A DNA stretch of 51,389 nt from CAITNM01 sp037138055 (GCA_037138055.1 JBAXJB010000011.1:1-51389), one strand, 5' to 3'. Numbered from the stretch's first letter, positions 42,119-51,343 are shown. Numbers and translations: made by a program. The notes: generated by a model from the letters alone, not told the origin.

Positions 42119-42682
42119 ATGGCTAGGCAAACAAAAGGTAATAATGATCAGCGTGAACGTGATCGTGAAGACCAAATCGTTGAGAAATTAGTAAATGTGC
42201 GTCGTGTAACAAAGGTTGTTAAGGGTGGTAAAACCATGCGCTTTTCAGCACTTGTTGTGGTTGGAGACGGCAAAGGTCGCGTAGGTTATGCGACTGGTAA
42301 AGCTAGAGAAGTTCCAGATGCCGTTAAAAAGGCAGTTGATAAAGCTAAACGCTCAATGATAAGGGTTCCTCTTCGTGAGGGGCGTACTCTTCATCATGAC
42401 GTGCGTGCAAGATGTGGCGCTGGTATTGTGACATTGCGTTCGGCACCAGCTGGTACTGGAGTTATTGCCGGAGGTCCAATGCGTGCAGTTTTTGAAGCTT
42501 TAGGAATTCATGATATTGTTAGCAAATCAAATGGTACAAATAACTACCACAACGTGGTTCGTGCTACTTTTCAAGCATTACAAAGTGTTTCATCACCAAA
42601 AGTGATTGCTGCAAAATTAGGTAAGAAAATTTCTGATGTGCTTGTTCGCCGTGATGGCCAAGCTGCAGCAACCTCTAATTAG
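42119..42682 (+). CDS. rpsE: 30S ribosomal protein S5
   Basis: Accuracy protein at the mRNA entry region. The 187 residues hold the double-stranded-RNA-like N-terminal domain (VNVRRVTKVVKGGKTMRFSA) and the conserved GRVGYATGKAREVPDAVKKA. The loop where spectinomycin-resistance changes occur (VKGGKTMRF) is of normal length. A short charged N-terminal extension is typical of alphaproteobacteria. Confidence 0.98.
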   Translation: MARQTKGNNDQRERDREDQIVEKLVNVRRVTKVVKGGKTMRFSALVVVGDGKGRVGYATGKAREVPDAVKKAVDKAKRSMIRVPLREGRTLHHDVRARCGAGIVTLRSAPAGTGVIAGGPMRAVFEALGIHDIVSKSNGTNNYHNVVRATFQALQSVSSPKVIAAKLGKKISDVLVRRDGQAAATSN

Positions 42683-42693
42683 TAGGTGTAGAA

Positions 42694-42897
42694 ATGGCAA
42701 ATAAAAAAGCAAAAACAAAAGAAACTGTTAAAGTTCAGCAAGTTGGAAGCCCGATTCGTCGTGATTCTAAGCAAAGGTTGCATCTTAAAGGTTTGGGTTT
42801 GGGAAAATTGAATGCAGTTAGAGAGTTGGAAAATACTCCTGAAGTGCAGGGTTTAATTCGTAAAGTGCGCCACATGGTGCAAGTTGTTAGTGAATAG
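42694..42897 (+). CDS. rpmD: 50S ribosomal protein L30
   Basis: Small large-subunit protein. The 67 residues have the family core VKVQQVGSPIRRDSKQRLHLKGLGLGKLN in pieces, followed by VRHMVQVV. A Lys-rich N-terminal stretch of about 10 residues precedes the core. L30 is missing from some reduced genomes, so its presence is informative. Confidence 0.95.
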   Translation: MANKKAKTKETVKVQQVGSPIRRDSKQRLHLKGLGLGKLNAVRELENTPEVQGLIRKVRHMVQVVSE

Positions 42898-42907
42898 GTG
42901 AAGCATT

Positions 42908-43369
42908 ATGTCTTTTACTCTTAATGAAATCCGCGATAACCCAGGAGCTCGTACAAAAGCGAAGTTACTTGGTCGTGGTATTGGTTCTGGCTTAGGTAAA
43001 ACATCTGGTAAGGGTGGAAAAGGTCAGACTGCAAGATCTGGTGTTTCTTTGAATGGATTTGAGGGTGGTCAAAACCCAATTTATCGTCGTTTGCCAAAAC
43101 GCGGTTTCAAAAATATTCATGCTACAAAAAAATATGAGTTAGATTTTTTCAAAATTAATTTGATGTTCGATAACGGACTAATCAAAGCTGGTGAGAAAAT
43201 TGATAGAGATCTTCTGATAAAAGTTGGTTATATGCCAAAGTATTTTGAGGAGATTACTCTTCTTGGTAATGGAAAGCCTAAAGCTAAATTCAGTTATGCG
43301 GTTACAAAAGCTACAAAATCAGCTCAGTCACTAGTAAGTGAAAGTGGCGGCGAATTAATTATAGAATAG
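42908..43369 (+). CDS. rplO: 50S ribosomal protein L15
   Basis: Late-assembly protein of the large subunit. The 153 residues contain the glycine-rich LGRGIGSGLGKTSGKGGKGQ, the FEGGQNPIYRRLPKRGF signature and a C-terminal globular domain. secY follows after nine bases. Confidence 0.97.
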   Translation: MSFTLNEIRDNPGARTKAKLLGRGIGSGLGKTSGKGGKGQTARSGVSLNGFEGGQNPIYRRLPKRGFKNIHATKKYELDFFKINLMFDNGLIKAGEKIDRDLLIKVGYMPKYFEEITLLGNGKPKAKFSYAVTKATKSAQSLVSESGGELIIE

Positions 43370-43378
43370 AGGAAAACT

Positions 43379-44725
43379 ATGTCGTCTGCTATTGAACAGC
43401 TGGCTGCTAATATAAATTTTTCTACTTTTAAAAAAGCTGAAGATTTAAAAAAACGGATATGGTTTACTCTAGCGGCACTTGTTGTTTACAGGCTGGGTAC
43501 ATATATTCCTTTACCAGGTATTAATCCTCTTATTATCCAAGAATTTGTGCGTACTAATTCAGGCGGAATTCTTGGAATTTTAGATATGTTTTCGGGTGGA
43601 TCTATCACTCGTATGACTATTTTTGCTTTGAACATTATGCCTTACATTTCATCAAGCATTATTGTTCAGTTAATGACTTCTATCTCTCCTCATTTAGAGG
43701 CGTTAAAAAAAGAAGGTGAAGTTGGTCGTAGAAAGCTTAATCAATACACCCGTTATGGAACAGTTGCTCTTGCGATGGTTCAATCATACGGTATCTCTGC
43801 TGGATTAGAAAAAATTCAAGGTGCGACTGGAATGGCTGTGTTAGAGCCTGGTTTTATGTTCAGGTTGTCTACAGTCGTGACTTTGACAGGTGGCACACTC
43901 TTCATTATGTGGCTGGGTGAGCAAATAACATCGCGTGGTATAGGTAATGGAATTTCATTAATCATTTACGCTGGTATCGTTGCTAACTTACCGCAAGCTG
44001 TTATTGGTACATTTGAGCTTGGTCGTCAAGGTGCATTGTCTGCAGTTGTTATTCTAGGGGTTTTAGTCCTTGTTGCTGCTGTCATTGGCTATGTTGTCTT
44101 TATGGAGCGCGCCCAACGTAAAATTCTTATTCAGTATCCTAAGAGACAAGTGGCAGTGAATATGCCAGCGGTCGCTCAAACAACACATTTACCTTTGAAG
44201 TTAAACAGCGCCGGTGTAATTCCACCAATTTTTGCTTCATCTCTATTGTTATTACCAGCGACCATAACTGGTTTTGCCGGAACAGGATCGCCTGACACTA
44301 TTATGGGGAAAATTGGCGCGGTTTTTGCGCACGGTCACCCAGTGTATATGACTTGTTTTGCATCACTGATTATTTTCTTTGCTTTCTTTTATACAGCATT
44401 GATGTTTAATCCGAATGAAACGGCAGAGAACTTGCGCAAAGCAGGCAATTATGTCCCAGGTGTTCGTCCGGGTAAGGCTACAGCTGATTACCTTGATTAT
44501 GTTTTGACAAGGCTTACTGTGGTTGGTGCATTGTATTTAGCGTCAATCTGTTTAATACCTGAATTGATATTAAGCAAATGGTCGCTACCTTTCTACTTTG
44601 GTGGAACTACAATTTTGATTGTTGTGAGTGTGACGATGGAAACTATTACACAAATTCAATCTCATTTACTAGCTCACCAATATGAAGGGCTTATAAAAAA
44701 GGCAAAGACTAAAGGTAAGAAGTAA
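43379..44725 (+). CDS. secY: protein translocase subunit SecY
   Basis: Main pore of the Sec translocon in the inner membrane. The 448 residues contain ten membrane helices, the plug region (about 65-80, GGILGILDMFSGGSITRMTI) and the cytosolic loop with the conserved Arg pair in VVFMERAQRKILIQYPKRQV, followed by the last helices and a Lys-rich end. It shares one base with the adk start (TAATG). It works with SecD, SecF and YajC encoded earlier in the window. Confidence 0.98.
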   Translation: MSSAIEQLAANINFSTFKKAEDLKKRIWFTLAALVVYRLGTYIPLPGINPLIIQEFVRTNSGGILGILDMFSGGSITRMTIFALNIMPYISSSIIVQLMTSISPHLEALKKEGEVGRRKLNQYTRYGTVALAMVQSYGISAGLEKIQGATGMAVLEPGFMFRLSTVVTLTGGTLFIMWLGEQITSRGIGNGISLIIYAGIVANLPQAVIGTFELGRQGALSAVVILGVLVLVAAVIGYVVFMERAQRKILIQYPKRQVAVNMPAVAQTTHLPLKLNSAGVIPPIFASSLLLLPATITGFAGTGSPDTIMGKIGAVFAHGHPVYMTCFASLIIFFAFFYTALMFNPNETAENLRKAGNYVPGVRPGKATADYLDYVLTRLTVVGALYLASICLIPELILSKWSLPFYFGGTTILIVVSVTMETITQIQSHLLAHQYEGLIKKAKTKGKK

Positions 44726-45363
44726 TGCATCTGGTTTTCTTAGGCCCGCCGGCGTGTGGAAAAGGGACCCAGTCAGCAGCCTTGGTTAAGAAATATGGTT
44801 ATTATCACTTGTCTACTGGTGATCTTATGCGAAAAGAAATCGCAACAGATTCTGCTCTAGGCAAGATGCTAAAAAAAAATATTGAGACTGGTGTTTTGGC
44901 AGCATCTGAAATAGTTAATGAGCTGCTAAAGAAAGACATTGAAAACAACAGGCAAAAGAGTATATTATTTGATGGTTATCCGCGGAAGGTAGATCAAGCA
45001 GAATACCTTGATGCGGTGATAAAAGAGAATAAGGGTGCACTAAAGCAAGTATTTTACTTTGATATTGATGCGGAAGAGCTTTTTCAGCGTATTCTTAGTC
45101 GAATCACTTGCAAAGCTTGTGGAGCTGTGTATAATTTGCAAACCAACCCTCCGAAAGAAGATGGGGTTTGCGATAGCTGCGGAAGTCATGATTTGGTGAA
45201 ACGTGGTGACGATAATGAAGAGATTTTAAAAAATCGAATTAAGTCGTTTTATGAAGAGACAGCCCCGCTTAGGGAATTTTACCAAAAGCGAGGAATTCTA
45301 ACGGTGATAGATGCGCGGGCACCGGTAGAAATAGTAACAGAACAAATTGTAAACGCATTATAA
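44725..45363 (+). CDS. adk: adenylate kinase with a zinc-binding LID
   Basis: Interconverts AMP plus ATP and two ADP. The 212 residues include the P-loop GPPACGKGT, the AMP-binding STGDLMRKE and FDGYPRKVDQAE, and a long LID. The LID carries four Cys (CKAC and CDSC, about residues 128-154), so it binds zinc as in Gram-positive enzymes and many alphaproteobacteria, unlike Escherichia coli. Translationally coupled to secY. Confidence 0.97.
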   Translation: MHLVFLGPPACGKGTQSAALVKKYGYYHLSTGDLMRKEIATDSALGKMLKKNIETGVLAASEIVNELLKKDIENNRQKSILFDGYPRKVDQAEYLDAVIKENKGALKQVFYFDIDAEELFQRILSRITCKACGAVYNLQTNPPKEDGVCDSCGSHDLVKRGDDNEEILKNRIKSFYEETAPLREFYQKRGILTVIDARAPVEIVTEQIVNAL

Positions 45364-45373
45364 GGAGCTAACC

Positions 45374-45751
45374 GTGGCACGTATTGCAGGTGTAAACATC
45401 CCAACACAGAAAAAAGTTTGGATTGCTTTGACCTATATTTATGGAATTGGTAAACACCAATCCAATTTGATTATTCAAAAAACAGGTGTGGACGGCGAAA
45501 AGCGTGTTCATTCTTTGACAGATCAAGAAGTTTTGAAAATTCGCGAACTCATTGACGCTGACCACAAAGTGGAAGGTGACTTGCGTCGTGAGGTAAGCAT
45601 GAATATTAAGCGTCTAATGGATTTAGGATGCTATCGTGGCTTAAGGCACCGTAAAGGGTTGCCAGTTCGTGGGCAGCGTACACATACAAACGCTCGTACA
45701 CGTAAAGGTAAAGCAATTGCGATTGCTGGTAAGAAAATGGTTGGCAAGTAA
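45374..45751 (+). CDS. rpsM: 30S ribosomal protein S13
   Basis: Head protein that bridges to the large subunit. Starts from GTG (ARIAGVNIPTQKKVWIALTY) behind AAGGAG. The 125 residues end in the RGQRTHTNARTRKGKAIAIAGKK tail in pieces that contacts P-site tRNA. rpmJ, which stands here in some bacteria, is absent, as usual in alphaproteobacteria. Confidence 0.98.
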   Translation: MARIAGVNIPTQKKVWIALTYIYGIGKHQSNLIIQKTGVDGEKRVHSLTDQEVLKIRELIDADHKVEGDLRREVSMNIKRLMDLGCYRGLRHRKGLPVRGQRTHTNARTRKGKAIAIAGKKMVGK

Positions 45752-45769
45752 AAATTAAGGTATTAAATT

Positions 45770-46162
45770 ATGGCACAAAAAACCGTTGCGCGTGTTCGTC
45801 GTCGTGAAAGAAAAAATATCGTAAATGGTATAGTTTACGTAAATGCGACATTTAACAACACTTTAGTAAGCGTAACAGATGAAGCAGGAAATGTTCTATC
45901 ATGGTCCACTTCAGGAATGATGGGATTTAAAGGCTCTCGTAAGTCAACTCCTTATGCAGCTCAAATAGCAGCAGAGGATGCGGCGAAAAAAGCTCAAGAA
46001 CATGGCGTGAAAACAGTGCGTGTTATTGTAAAAGGGCCTGGATCAGGTCGCGAAACTGCTTTGCGCTCTTTGCAATCAGTTGGTTTTACGATAACATCGG
46101 TTCGGGATGTAACTCCTGTGCCGCATAACGGGGTTCGTCCTCGCAAGCGTCGCCGCGTATAG
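45770..46162 (+). CDS. rpsK: 30S ribosomal protein S11
   Basis: Platform protein at the E site. The 130 residues contain VNATFNNTLVSVTDEAGNVL, the GPGSGRETALRSL loop and the basic PHNGVRPRKRRRV end. Eighteen bases behind rpsM; rpsD (S4), which follows in Escherichia coli, is not here. Confidence 0.98.
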   Translation: MAQKTVARVRRRERKNIVNGIVYVNATFNNTLVSVTDEAGNVLSWSTSGMMGFKGSRKSTPYAAQIAAEDAAKKAQEHGVKTVRVIVKGPGSGRETALRSLQSVGFTITSVRDVTPVPHNGVRPRKRRRV

Positions 46163-46200
46163 CATTGGTTCAGATATAAATATAGTGAAAGAGAACAGTT

Positions 46201-47223
46201 GTGATTGAAAGAAATTGGCAATCGATGATTAAACCTTCAAAGATTCAGGTTCAATACCTTAGTTCGAATCTTAGAGAAGCTAGTATGGTTGCGGAGCCAT
46301 TAGAGAGAGGCTTTGGTCTTACTTTAGGTAATGCACTGCGCCGAGTATTATTATCTTCTTTGCAAGGATCTGCAATAACTTCTATTAAGATAGAAGGTGT
46401 ATTGCATGAATTTTCTGCGATCCCTGGTGTTCGTGAAGATGTTGCTGATATTATTTTGAACCTAAAGACTTTGGGAATTCGTTTAAATTCGGATATGCCA
46501 AAGCGCGTAACTATTGATGTAAAAGGTCCATGTATTGTAACAGGTAAAGATATTCAACATTCTTCGGATATTGAAATTCTTGATCCAGATTTGGTTATTT
46601 GCCATGTGGATGAAGGCGGTCATGTTGTAATGGAAATGACTGTTCAATCAGGTAAGGGTTATGTTCCCGCATCAGCACAACAAATTGAAGACAAAGCAAT
46701 TGGCCTAATTCCAATTGATGCGATTTTCAGTCCTATTAAGCGCGTGGTTTATAAAGTTGATCAAACTCGTGTTGGGCAGCGTACTGACTATGATAAATTA
46801 ACGTTGACTTTGACTGCAGACGGTTCAATAAAGCCAGATGACGCAATAGCTTATGCTGCGCGTATTATGCAAGACCAATTGCAGCAATTCATTAATTTTG
46901 AAGAGCCAAAGCCTGTTGGAATGATTGAGCGTCGTGGTGAACCATTGCCGTTTAATCGCAATATGCTTAAGAAAGTTGATGAATTAGAGCTTTCAGTTCG
47001 TTCAGCAAACTGTCTGAAAAATGAAAACATTTACTACATTGGTGATTTAGTTCAACGCTCTGAACCAGAAATGTTACGTACGCCAAACTTTGGTCGTAAG
47101 TCATTGAATGAAATCAAAGAAGTTCTTTCTATGATGGGCCTTGGATTTGGTATGTCTGTGCCAAACTGGCCACCAGAGAATATTGATGAATTAGCTAAAT
47201 CATTAGAAGATCCATTTAACTAA
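46201..47223 (+). CDS. rpoA: DNA-directed RNA polymerase subunit alpha
   Basis: Scaffolds assembly of RNA polymerase and contacts UP elements and activators. The GTG at 46201 gives 340 residues. The N-terminal domain (about 1-235) contains PLERGFGLTLGNALRRVLLSS in pieces; the C-terminal domain (about 255-325) has the helix-hairpin-helix RTPNFGRKSLNEIKEVL used for DNA contacts. Length and domains are normal. Confidence 0.98.
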   Translation: MIERNWQSMIKPSKIQVQYLSSNLREASMVAEPLERGFGLTLGNALRRVLLSSLQGSAITSIKIEGVLHEFSAIPGVREDVADIILNLKTLGIRLNSDMPKRVTIDVKGPCIVTGKDIQHSSDIEILDPDLVICHVDEGGHVVMEMTVQSGKGYVPASAQQIEDKAIGLIPIDAIFSPIKRVVYKVDQTRVGQRTDYDKLTLTLTADGSIKPDDAIAYAARIMQDQLQQFINFEEPKPVGMIERRGEPLPFNRNMLKKVDELELSVRSANCLKNENIYYIGDLVQRSEPEMLRTPNFGRKSLNEIKEVLSMMGLGFGMSVPNWPPENIDELAKSLEDPFN

Positions 47224-47240
47224 GAAGTGAGAGAAAAGTC

Positions 47241-47639
47241 ATGAGACACGGTATGTCAGGACGCAAGTTCAATAGAACAAAAGAACATAGAAAAGCTATG
47301 TTCAAGAATCTTGCGCAGGCTTTAATTAAGAATGAGCAGATTAAAACAACATTGCCAAAAGCAAAGGACCTTCGTCCAGTTGTAGAGAAGTTGATTACTT
47401 TGGCAAAGCGCGGTGGTTTGCACTGTCGTCGTCAAGCAGTGTCACAATTGCAAGACCAAGATGTCGTTAAGAAATTGATGGACATGGGCGATCGTTTTTC
47501 AGCGCGCTCTGGTGGTTATACACGTATTGTTAAAGCTGGTTTTCGTTATGGAGACAATGCGCCAATGGCTATTATTGAGTTTGTAGATTTTGATCCAGTT
47601 CAGGCTGTAGCTGCTTTAGAAGCTGCCGCTGCTGCGTAA
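47241..47639 (+). CDS. rplQ: 50S ribosomal protein L17
   Basis: Large-subunit protein near the tunnel exit. The 132 residues start MRHGMSGRKFNRTKEHRKAM and contain the RLGDR-like MDMGDRFSARSGGYTRIVK. The Ala-rich end LEAAAAA is a minor extension. Last gene of the ribosomal cluster. Confidence 0.98.
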   Translation: MRHGMSGRKFNRTKEHRKAMFKNLAQALIKNEQIKTTLPKAKDLRPVVEKLITLAKRGGLHCRRQAVSQLQDQDVVKKLMDMGDRFSARSGGYTRIVKAGFRYGDNAPMAIIEFVDFDPVQAVAALEAAAAA

Positions 47640-47665
47640 AATTTAAGATTCTAAGTCTACTAGAG

Positions 47666-47692
47666 AAGGAAGCCTTTGTGGCTTCCTTTTTT
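47666..47692 (+). terminator. intrinsic terminator of the ribosomal-protein cluster
   Basis: AAGGAAGCC (47666-47674) pairs perfectly with GGCTTCCTT (47680-47688) around the loop TTTGT, followed by a run of T. It lies 26 bases after rplQ. Confidence 0.93.
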
Positions 47693-47732
47693 TATGTCTG
47701 CTGCTTATTACCAATAAGATTATATTTACATC

Positions 47733-47762
47733 TTGCTGAGTTTCCCCTTCATAGCTTATGGT
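47733..47762 (+). promoter_or_regulatory. candidate promoter for metG
   Basis: TTGCTG (47733-47738) and TATGGT (47757-47762) have an 18-base spacer and lie after the cluster terminator and 24 bases before metG. The match is moderate. Confidence 0.35.
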
Positions 47763-47786
47763 TGAAAAAATCCTATAAGAATCTAT

Positions 47787-49280
47787 ATGAAGCCATTTTA
47801 CATTACAACGCCTATTTATTACGTTAATGATAAGCCTCATCTTGGCACAGCCTACACAAGCTTGGTTTGCGATATGATTGCTCGCTTTAAACGGCTTGAC
47901 GGTTTTGATGTGAAGTTTTTAACAGGAACAGATGAACACGGCCAAAAAATTGAAAAAGCTGCTGCTGCCAAAGGTATAGCACCTCAAGATTTTGTTGATG
48001 AAGTTTCGCGGTCCTTTCGTCATATGGCTGAAATTCTTGACCTCACCAATGATGATTTTATTCGTACCACTGAGCCTCGGCATAAAAACGCCGTGCAACA
48101 TTTATGGAAGCAATTGGTTGATAGTGGTAATATTTATTTAGGTGAATATGCGGGGTGGTATGCTATTCGTGATGAGGCTTTTTATCAGGAAGATGAAATT
48201 GTCGACGGAAAAGCACCCACGGGGGCGGAAGTTGAATGGGTTGCAGAATCAAGCTACTTCTTTAAGTTGTCGGCTTGGCAACAGCCATTGCTTGATTATT
48301 ACGCCAAGCATCCCGATGCAATTTTGCCTGAAGCACGTCGTAATGAAGTGCTGCGGTTCATTGAAGGCGGATTAAAGGATTTATCAATTTCACGCCGAAC
48401 CTTGAAATGGGGAGTGCCTGTACCAGGTGATCCTGATCATGTTATGTATGTTTGGCTTGATGCATTGACGAATTACCTTTCAGCGCTAGGGTATCCAAAT
48501 GACGGGTATCAGAAGTATTGGGATCAAGCCATTCACATGGTAGGAAAAGATATTATTCGTTTTCACAGTGTGTATTGGCCTGCATTTTTAATGGCAGCGA
48601 ATATTACGCCACCAAAAACTGTATTTGCCCATGGTTGGTGGACTGTTGAAGGTGAGAAGATGTCGAAATCATTAGGCAATGCAATTGATCCCGTAGAAAT
48701 GGTAGATACTTATGGGGCAGATGCATTCCGTTATTTCTTGCTGCGTGACCTTTCCTTTGGACAAGATGGTGATTTTTCAAAAACAATGTTCATTAACCGC
48801 TTGAATACTGACTTGGCCAATGCTTACGGAAATTTGTGCCAACGCGTATTGTCATTTATTTACAAAAATGCTGATGCAACTATTCCAACACCAGGCGAAT
48901 TCAGTGCCGAAGATAAAGCTCTTATGGCTATGCCAGCTGCATTGCTGCCAGCTTTACGTAACTCTATAGATAATTTCCATTTGAACCGTTATGCCGAGGC
49001 TGTATGGCAAATAATAGGAGAGGGCAATCGTTACGTTGATGCCCAAAAACCTTGGGCCTTGAAAAAGGAAGATCCGGCTCGCATGAACACAGTTTTATAT
49101 AGTTTATGCGAATGCATTCGTCAGATTGCGATATTAACGCAACCTATTTTACCGGTTGCAAGTACTAAAATTTCAGCTATGTTAGGCCAGGAAAAAAATG
49201 ATTTTTCCATGCTTGAAGTGGCCTTAAAGCCAGGTTTAAAAATTGATGAGCCGCTGCCACTTTTTGCGAAATATGTTTAA
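47787..49280 (+). CDS. metG: methionine-tRNA ligase
   Basis: Class I synthetase for initiator and elongator tRNA-Met. The 497 residues have the HIGH-type motif as PHLGTAYTS, the KMSKS motif as EKMSKSLGN (about residues 289-297) and the anticodon-binding helical domain. The length and the absence of both the zinc-binding four-Cys knuckle and the C-terminal EMAP domain place it in the short MetG2 form found in many alphaproteobacteria. Confidence 0.96.
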   Translation: MKPFYITTPIYYVNDKPHLGTAYTSLVCDMIARFKRLDGFDVKFLTGTDEHGQKIEKAAAAKGIAPQDFVDEVSRSFRHMAEILDLTNDDFIRTTEPRHKNAVQHLWKQLVDSGNIYLGEYAGWYAIRDEAFYQEDEIVDGKAPTGAEVEWVAESSYFFKLSAWQQPLLDYYAKHPDAILPEARRNEVLRFIEGGLKDLSISRRTLKWGVPVPGDPDHVMYVWLDALTNYLSALGYPNDGYQKYWDQAIHMVGKDIIRFHSVYWPAFLMAANITPPKTVFAHGWWTVEGEKMSKSLGNAIDPVEMVDTYGADAFRYFLLRDLSFGQDGDFSKTMFINRLNTDLANAYGNLCQRVLSFIYKNADATIPTPGEFSAEDKALMAMPAALLPALRNSIDNFHLNRYAEAVWQIIGEGNRYVDAQKPWALKKEDPARMNTVLYSLCECIRQIAILTQPILPVASTKISAMLGQEKNDFSMLEVALKPGLKIDEPLPLFAKYV

Positions 49281-49296
49281 AGAAAGGAATTCGAAA

Positions 49297-50094
49297 ATGA
49301 GAAAAATATTAGTGAGCCTATTGATGGGTGGATTTTGTAGCTTGATGGCTATGGATGAAGGCATTAATTACAATGATCCTGATGCAGTTTTTGCCAGATC
49401 GTTGCAAAAGCAATACGATCAAGAAGTGTCTCAGAGACTTCAAGAAGAGAGTAGTATCAAAAAAATGCCGCATGAAGGTTCTTTTAAAGATCTAGATGCG
49501 CCAGTTCAGGCGTTTGCAGTTAGTGCTGTTGGTGCAATAGAACCAAGCGGAGTGATTTTCCAAAAAATTCCAATAGCAAGTGGAGGGTTTATGGTTTTGA
49601 TGGAGGGAGTTGCGTACCCAGTAGAATCTGATGTCCTTTATACGCATAACTTTGATAGGAAAATCTCTCATAGGACAGCTAGTAAATTTTTCAAGGTTGC
49701 TGATGAAAAAGTAGTGATTGAAGAAAGCACTGTCACCTTAAGACACCTGGAACAAAAGCCGGATGTGATAGAAGCAGACATTCTGTGGTGGGTAAATGAA
49801 GAGCGTAATGCCGTCTTATATCTTACTACTGAACATGGAAAAAGAGGAGTTAAGAGAGAAAACTGTTGGAAAAATTGTAATGTAAGCCTGAAAGTAACTA
49901 TCAGAAGTTTGGCTGGAATATTTGATGGCATGGAAAGCGAAGTTTATAAGAGTGCACCTTTAAAAGCTTTCCCTAGTGTAGAAATACAAAGTAAAGGAAG
50001 AGAATGGTGCACAAAACAAAACCCATATATGTCAAGATATGAACCAGGTTGTGATTATTATCCAGGAGCATTCCCGGACCTGAGATTCATCTAA
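49297..50094 (+). CDS. exported protein of unknown function with a ubiquitin-binding-like helix
   Basis: No family recognised. The ATG at 49297 follows AAAGGAA; 18 upstream codons are open but lie in the end of metG. The 265 residues begin with a signal peptide ending near GFCSLMA. Directly behind the cleavage site is a charged amphipathic helix (about residues 23-50) with two copies of a short pattern, DAVFARSLQKQYDQE and VSQRLQEE, similar to the LxxxLQ helices of eukaryotic MIU/UIM ubiquitin-binding motifs. The rest is mixed beta-rich sequence with four Cys in its last third (CWKNC, WCTKQN, PGCDYYPG) that could form disulfides. Sixteen bases behind metG. Confidence 0.6.
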   Translation: MRKILVSLLMGGFCSLMAMDEGINYNDPDAVFARSLQKQYDQEVSQRLQEESSIKKMPHEGSFKDLDAPVQAFAVSAVGAIEPSGVIFQKIPIASGGFMVLMEGVAYPVESDVLYTHNFDRKISHRTASKFFKVADEKVVIEESTVTLRHLEQKPDVIEADILWWVNEERNAVLYLTTEHGKRGVKRENCWKNCNVSLKVTIRSLAGIFDGMESEVYKSAPLKAFPSVEIQSKGREWCTKQNPYMSRYEPGCDYYPGAFPDLRFI

Positions 50095-50157
50095 ACTCTT
50101 CGTTAACCTTTTGTGGCGTATCCTAATAGTATAAGGGATTACGCTGCAAAGGTTCTC

Positions 50158-50421
50158 ATGGCTGACTTCGAAGATGCCTGGGGCGGTTACCGCCTAACAA
50201 CAGCTGAAATTATTTATCACATGCCGGATCATCCGTCACTTTTGCAAACCTACGTTTGGCAAGAATTTGATTTGGCCCCGCAATATCCGCGTTTGCAAGA
50301 ATTTATAGCGTTTTGGCTGAAAGAAATTGAAGGAAAGCTTCATTCTGTCAAGGTTGGTATTGGAGGGCCTCTAATGCCGAATAAAGTTGAAACGCCTGAA
50401 TTTACATTCTCTCTGCATTGA
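50158..50421 (+). CDS. Usg family protein
   Basis: A small conserved alphaproteobacterial protein of unknown biochemical role, sometimes named from its place next to trpF in other genomes. The 87 residues contain the family core YRLTTAEIIYHMPDHPSLLQ, then TYVWQEFDLAPQYPRL and the LHSVKVG end. The ATG at 50158 has AAAGG six bases before it; a GTG at 50113 lies in the same frame but has no ribosome site and adds residues absent from the family. No trp gene is in this window. The end is eight bases from the end of the converging hydrolase gene. Confidence 0.82.
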   Translation: MADFEDAWGGYRLTTAEIIYHMPDHPSLLQTYVWQEFDLAPQYPRLQEFIAFWLKEIEGKLHSVKVGIGGPLMPNKVETPEFTFSLH

Positions 50422-50429
50422 AATTAGAG

Positions 50430-51209
50430 TTAAGGCTTCATCAAAACGTTATTCCAAAATCGTTCCAGAGTTGCAGCTAATATTACTGGTGTTTCCTCCA
50501 TAGGGTAGTGACCCGAAGGCAGGCATACTAATTGCGCTTTTTTAAAATCTTGGCATATCGTTTGTTGTAACCGTTGGGCATTATGCGCTGGAGCGTCGTA
50601 ATCGCCGCAAACAACTAGCATAGGAATATCAAGTCCTCTTATTTGATCTGAAACATCCGTTCCGCAAAACATGTGCAAATAAGCGGCGCGTGCCTGTGAG
50701 CTAGAGCAGCTAAACCAATTTAGAGTCTTGCGTTCTGCAAACCAATCATGATAGCGATTTTGAGTCATGAAGTGCACAATTGCCTTTCCATTAATCATGT
50801 CACCTTTTGTAACTGCTTCTAAGTGTTCCATCACATCATCAGGAACCGGATTCCCACATGCAGGTACAGGACAAATAGCAGTAATGCTTTTAATTCTTCC
50901 AGGGGCTTCAATAGGTATGTACTGAACAATTTGACCACTCATCGAATGACCAACTAAATGAAATTGCTCAATATTTAGTTTATCTGCAATTGCTATAACA
51001 TCGTGTGTTGCTTCTTCTATAGTGCAGATGCCATATATGCCTTTTGATCTGCCGTACCCGCGTAAATCAACAAATACAAATTTGTAAAATCCAGTGTTCA
51101 AATAAGGTCGAAAATTATCGTATGAGCTTTGGTCACTAAACCAATCATGGAGGATGAAAACTGTTTCAGGGCCATTGCCAAGCGTTGTGTAACCAAGTGT
51201 TTGCTGCAT
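50430..51209 (-). CDS. alpha/beta-fold hydrolase
   Basis: A cytosolic hydrolase or esterase of unknown substrate. The 259 residues show the oxyanion segment ILHDWFSDQSSYDNFRPYL, the nucleophile elbow GHSMSG with Ser89, an acidic residue in VVCGDYDAPAHN and the catalytic His in SGHYPMEE. A small lid lies between residues 125 and 190. The family includes peroxidase-like, lipase-like and C-C hydrolases; I cannot choose. It is transcribed away from the promoter at the right edge and faces the Usg-family gene. Confidence 0.85.
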   Translation of the reverse strand: MQQTLGYTTLGNGPETVFILHDWFSDQSSYDNFRPYLNTGFYKFVFVDLRGYGRSKGIYGICTIEEATHDVIAIADKLNIEQFHLVGHSMSGQIVQYIPIEAPGRIKSITAICPVPACGNPVPDDVMEHLEAVTKGDMINGKAIVHFMTQNRYHDWFAERKTLNWFSCSSSQARAAYLHMFCGTDVSDQIRGLDIPMLVVCGDYDAPAHNAQRLQQTICQDFKKAQLVCLPSGHYPMEETPVILAATLERFWNNVLMKP

Positions 51210-51311
51210 GTGTTTGGCGTTACTTATCTAGGATATTGTTACTAAGTTTAGTCATATTTATAAAATTTGTCAGTGTGTTCTATTTTTTTTACATATTTTT
51301 AACAAAACTTA

Positions 51312-51343
51312 TTGACTTCCCCCGGTGTAGTGAATATATTCAC
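51312..51343 (+). promoter_or_regulatory. strong promoter with a palindrome over the -10 box
   Basis: TTGACT (51312-51317), a 17-base spacer and TATATT (51335-51340) point to the right, with a start near 51347. GTGAATATATTCAC (51330-51343) is a perfect 14-base palindrome covering the -10 box, and TGTA/TACA extends it imperfectly. The driven gene lies beyond the window. Confidence 0.65.

Noticed and set aside
47704..47718. CTTATT-ACC-AATAAG inverted repeat behind the rplQ terminator
   Set aside because: It is short and A/T only, and the real terminator already lies just upstream.
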